Positions 63,114 to 64,000 of a stretch of 64,000 nucleotides of DNA are shown here, piece after piece. The DNA comes from Lineus longissimus (lineage: Eukaryota > Nemertea > Pilidiophora > Heteronemertea > Lineidae). Location of the stretch: NCBI RefSeq assembly GCF_910592395.1, contig NC_088308.1, positions 21,717,501 to 21,781,500 of the forward strand, given 5' to 3'. The position numbers and the translations under genes are program-made. Under the pieces are notes generated by a model. That model did not search any database and was not told where the DNA came from. It was given only the letters and a program-made list of their open reading frames with translations. Position 1 is the stretch's first letter. Each line of letters opens with the position of its first letter.

Positions 63114-64000
63114 CTGAAAACAAACGGGTAGAATGGCAGAAAGGAGAAGAGTTAGTAGCAGTGCTCTAGATAGCTGAGAAGACCAGGGGAGGCTTTCTTA
63201 TTTTTATGGCACAGAGACATATTTTGATTTTTAGCTGGTTGCCGAATTTTTTGTTGTACATGTACATGTAGTATATCATACATTTCAATATGTTGTAAAG
63301 ATTGTAAGATCCATAACGATGACATTCAATTGCTATCTTATAAGGGGCCAACCACACTTTCTAACAATGTCTGATGAAAAGGCAATATATTCAGATGGGG
63401 TATCTAAAGCACTGAACACAGTTAAACCTTTGACACAAACAAGGGCCAAAATTACTTAGCATGTTGATTTATTAGAACTTAACCAATCTTCGCCATTTCA
63501 TTCCTACACATAGTATCTCTCACAAAATAAAAGGCGACGACGATGTCAACCCACAAACTGAGGATGAAAATTGAAGAGGAATTCATTTCATGAAACTCCA
63601 TCATTTTGTGACAAAGTTACAAAAATGTTTAAGGATTTTCTTAGATCATGAAAATGGATAAAACTTGACACAGTTATTTCACAATATCAATGACACTACA
63701 TCGTCACCAACATCAGTGCAGTGGAAAAATATCAAACACCAAAAATGGAAAAAAAGGACACATACCTACTGTTGAGAGATGAAACCAATTCCTGGGTACG
63801 AGGTACAAGTGTCAAAAGCTGAGGTGAAATCTCGCCCAAAGGTTCAGTACCAAGCTATACGGAAGCACATCACATAATAGCGTACTGATGCAGTACATCT
63901 TTCAATTAACACACTTGAAAATCATGATATTACTGAACTTATCATAACTGTAGATCTCTGTTACTTTCGGATATGATAGGTATTGCAGTTTGTTTGTATT
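63114..64000 (-). other. Intron of the minus-strand gene, no exon supported
   Basis: A pyrimidine-rich acceptor region adjoins 63113. A short acceptor-donor pair at 63818-63766 on the minus strand was examined but does not keep the frame. No other feature is seen up to the window edge. Confidence 0.4.

Noticed and set aside
62716-63117. Plus-strand hydrophobic ORF and the 153-residue minus-strand Thr/Ile-rich ORF over the same exon
   Set aside because: Both are shifted-frame readings of the Asn/Tyr/Arg-rich codons. Long runs of Ile/Val and Thr come from AAT/AAC repeats read out of frame.
63766-63818. Minus-strand acceptor-donor pair that could be the exon before 63113
   Set aside because: The frame that joins to NYRGQQ contains a stop, and the best-looking frame (LLTLVPRTQELVSSLNS) runs into TAA at the junction.

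Overview
The window is metazoan nuclear DNA: AT-rich, intron-bearing, with GT-AG junctions, long introns, microsatellites, foldback elements and satellite arrays. Nothing bacterial is present (no operons, no dense ORFs). The repeat style and the excess of the octamer TAGGCCTA suggest a marine invertebrate, possibly an invertebrate deuterostome or a lophotrochozoan. The sequence alone does not settle the phylum.

One gene dominates. A plus-strand Dok-7-like adaptor (PH domain, IRS-type PTB domain, very long tyrosine-motif tail) can be rebuilt from seven exons between 3927 and 46063. All splice phases agree and the product is 1606 residues. The N-terminus follows vertebrate DOK7 closely. The tail has five YxxM sites, several YxN sites and a C-terminal (L/I)NYAxLDL cluster, a layout known from IRS proteins rather than vertebrate Dok-7. 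The last intron is 30.6 kb. It holds at least three CDS-like candidate first exons that end in phase 1 at good donor sites, so they could splice to the last exon and give short isoforms with only the C-terminal tail. One of them lies in a recent partial tandem duplication.

A second gene enters from the right edge on the minus strand. Its terminal coding exon (62638-63113) encodes an R/G/W/Y-, N/Y- and then charge-rich low-complexity tail, interrupted by one in-frame TGA. A candidate poly(A) signal at 57747-57752 implies a 3' UTR of about 5 kb, so the two genes converge.

Layout: 1-3180, inverted minisatellite-like repeat and a ~300-bp tandem repeat ending in (GTC)n; 3406-3849, a small direct repeat and a 246-bp near-perfect palindrome just upstream of the start codon; 3927-14506, exons 1-6; 14507-45083, giant intron with CCAT repeats, a 168-bp satellite, the duplicated region and the candidate first exons; 45084-46063, last exon; 46064-51325, 3' UTR and intergenic DNA with one foldback element; 51325-57440, a 124-bp satellite whose orientation flips near 55498; 57440-62637, likely 3' UTR of the minus-strand gene, carrying an inverted copy of the ~300-bp repeat; 62638-63113, its last coding exon; 63114-64000, intron.
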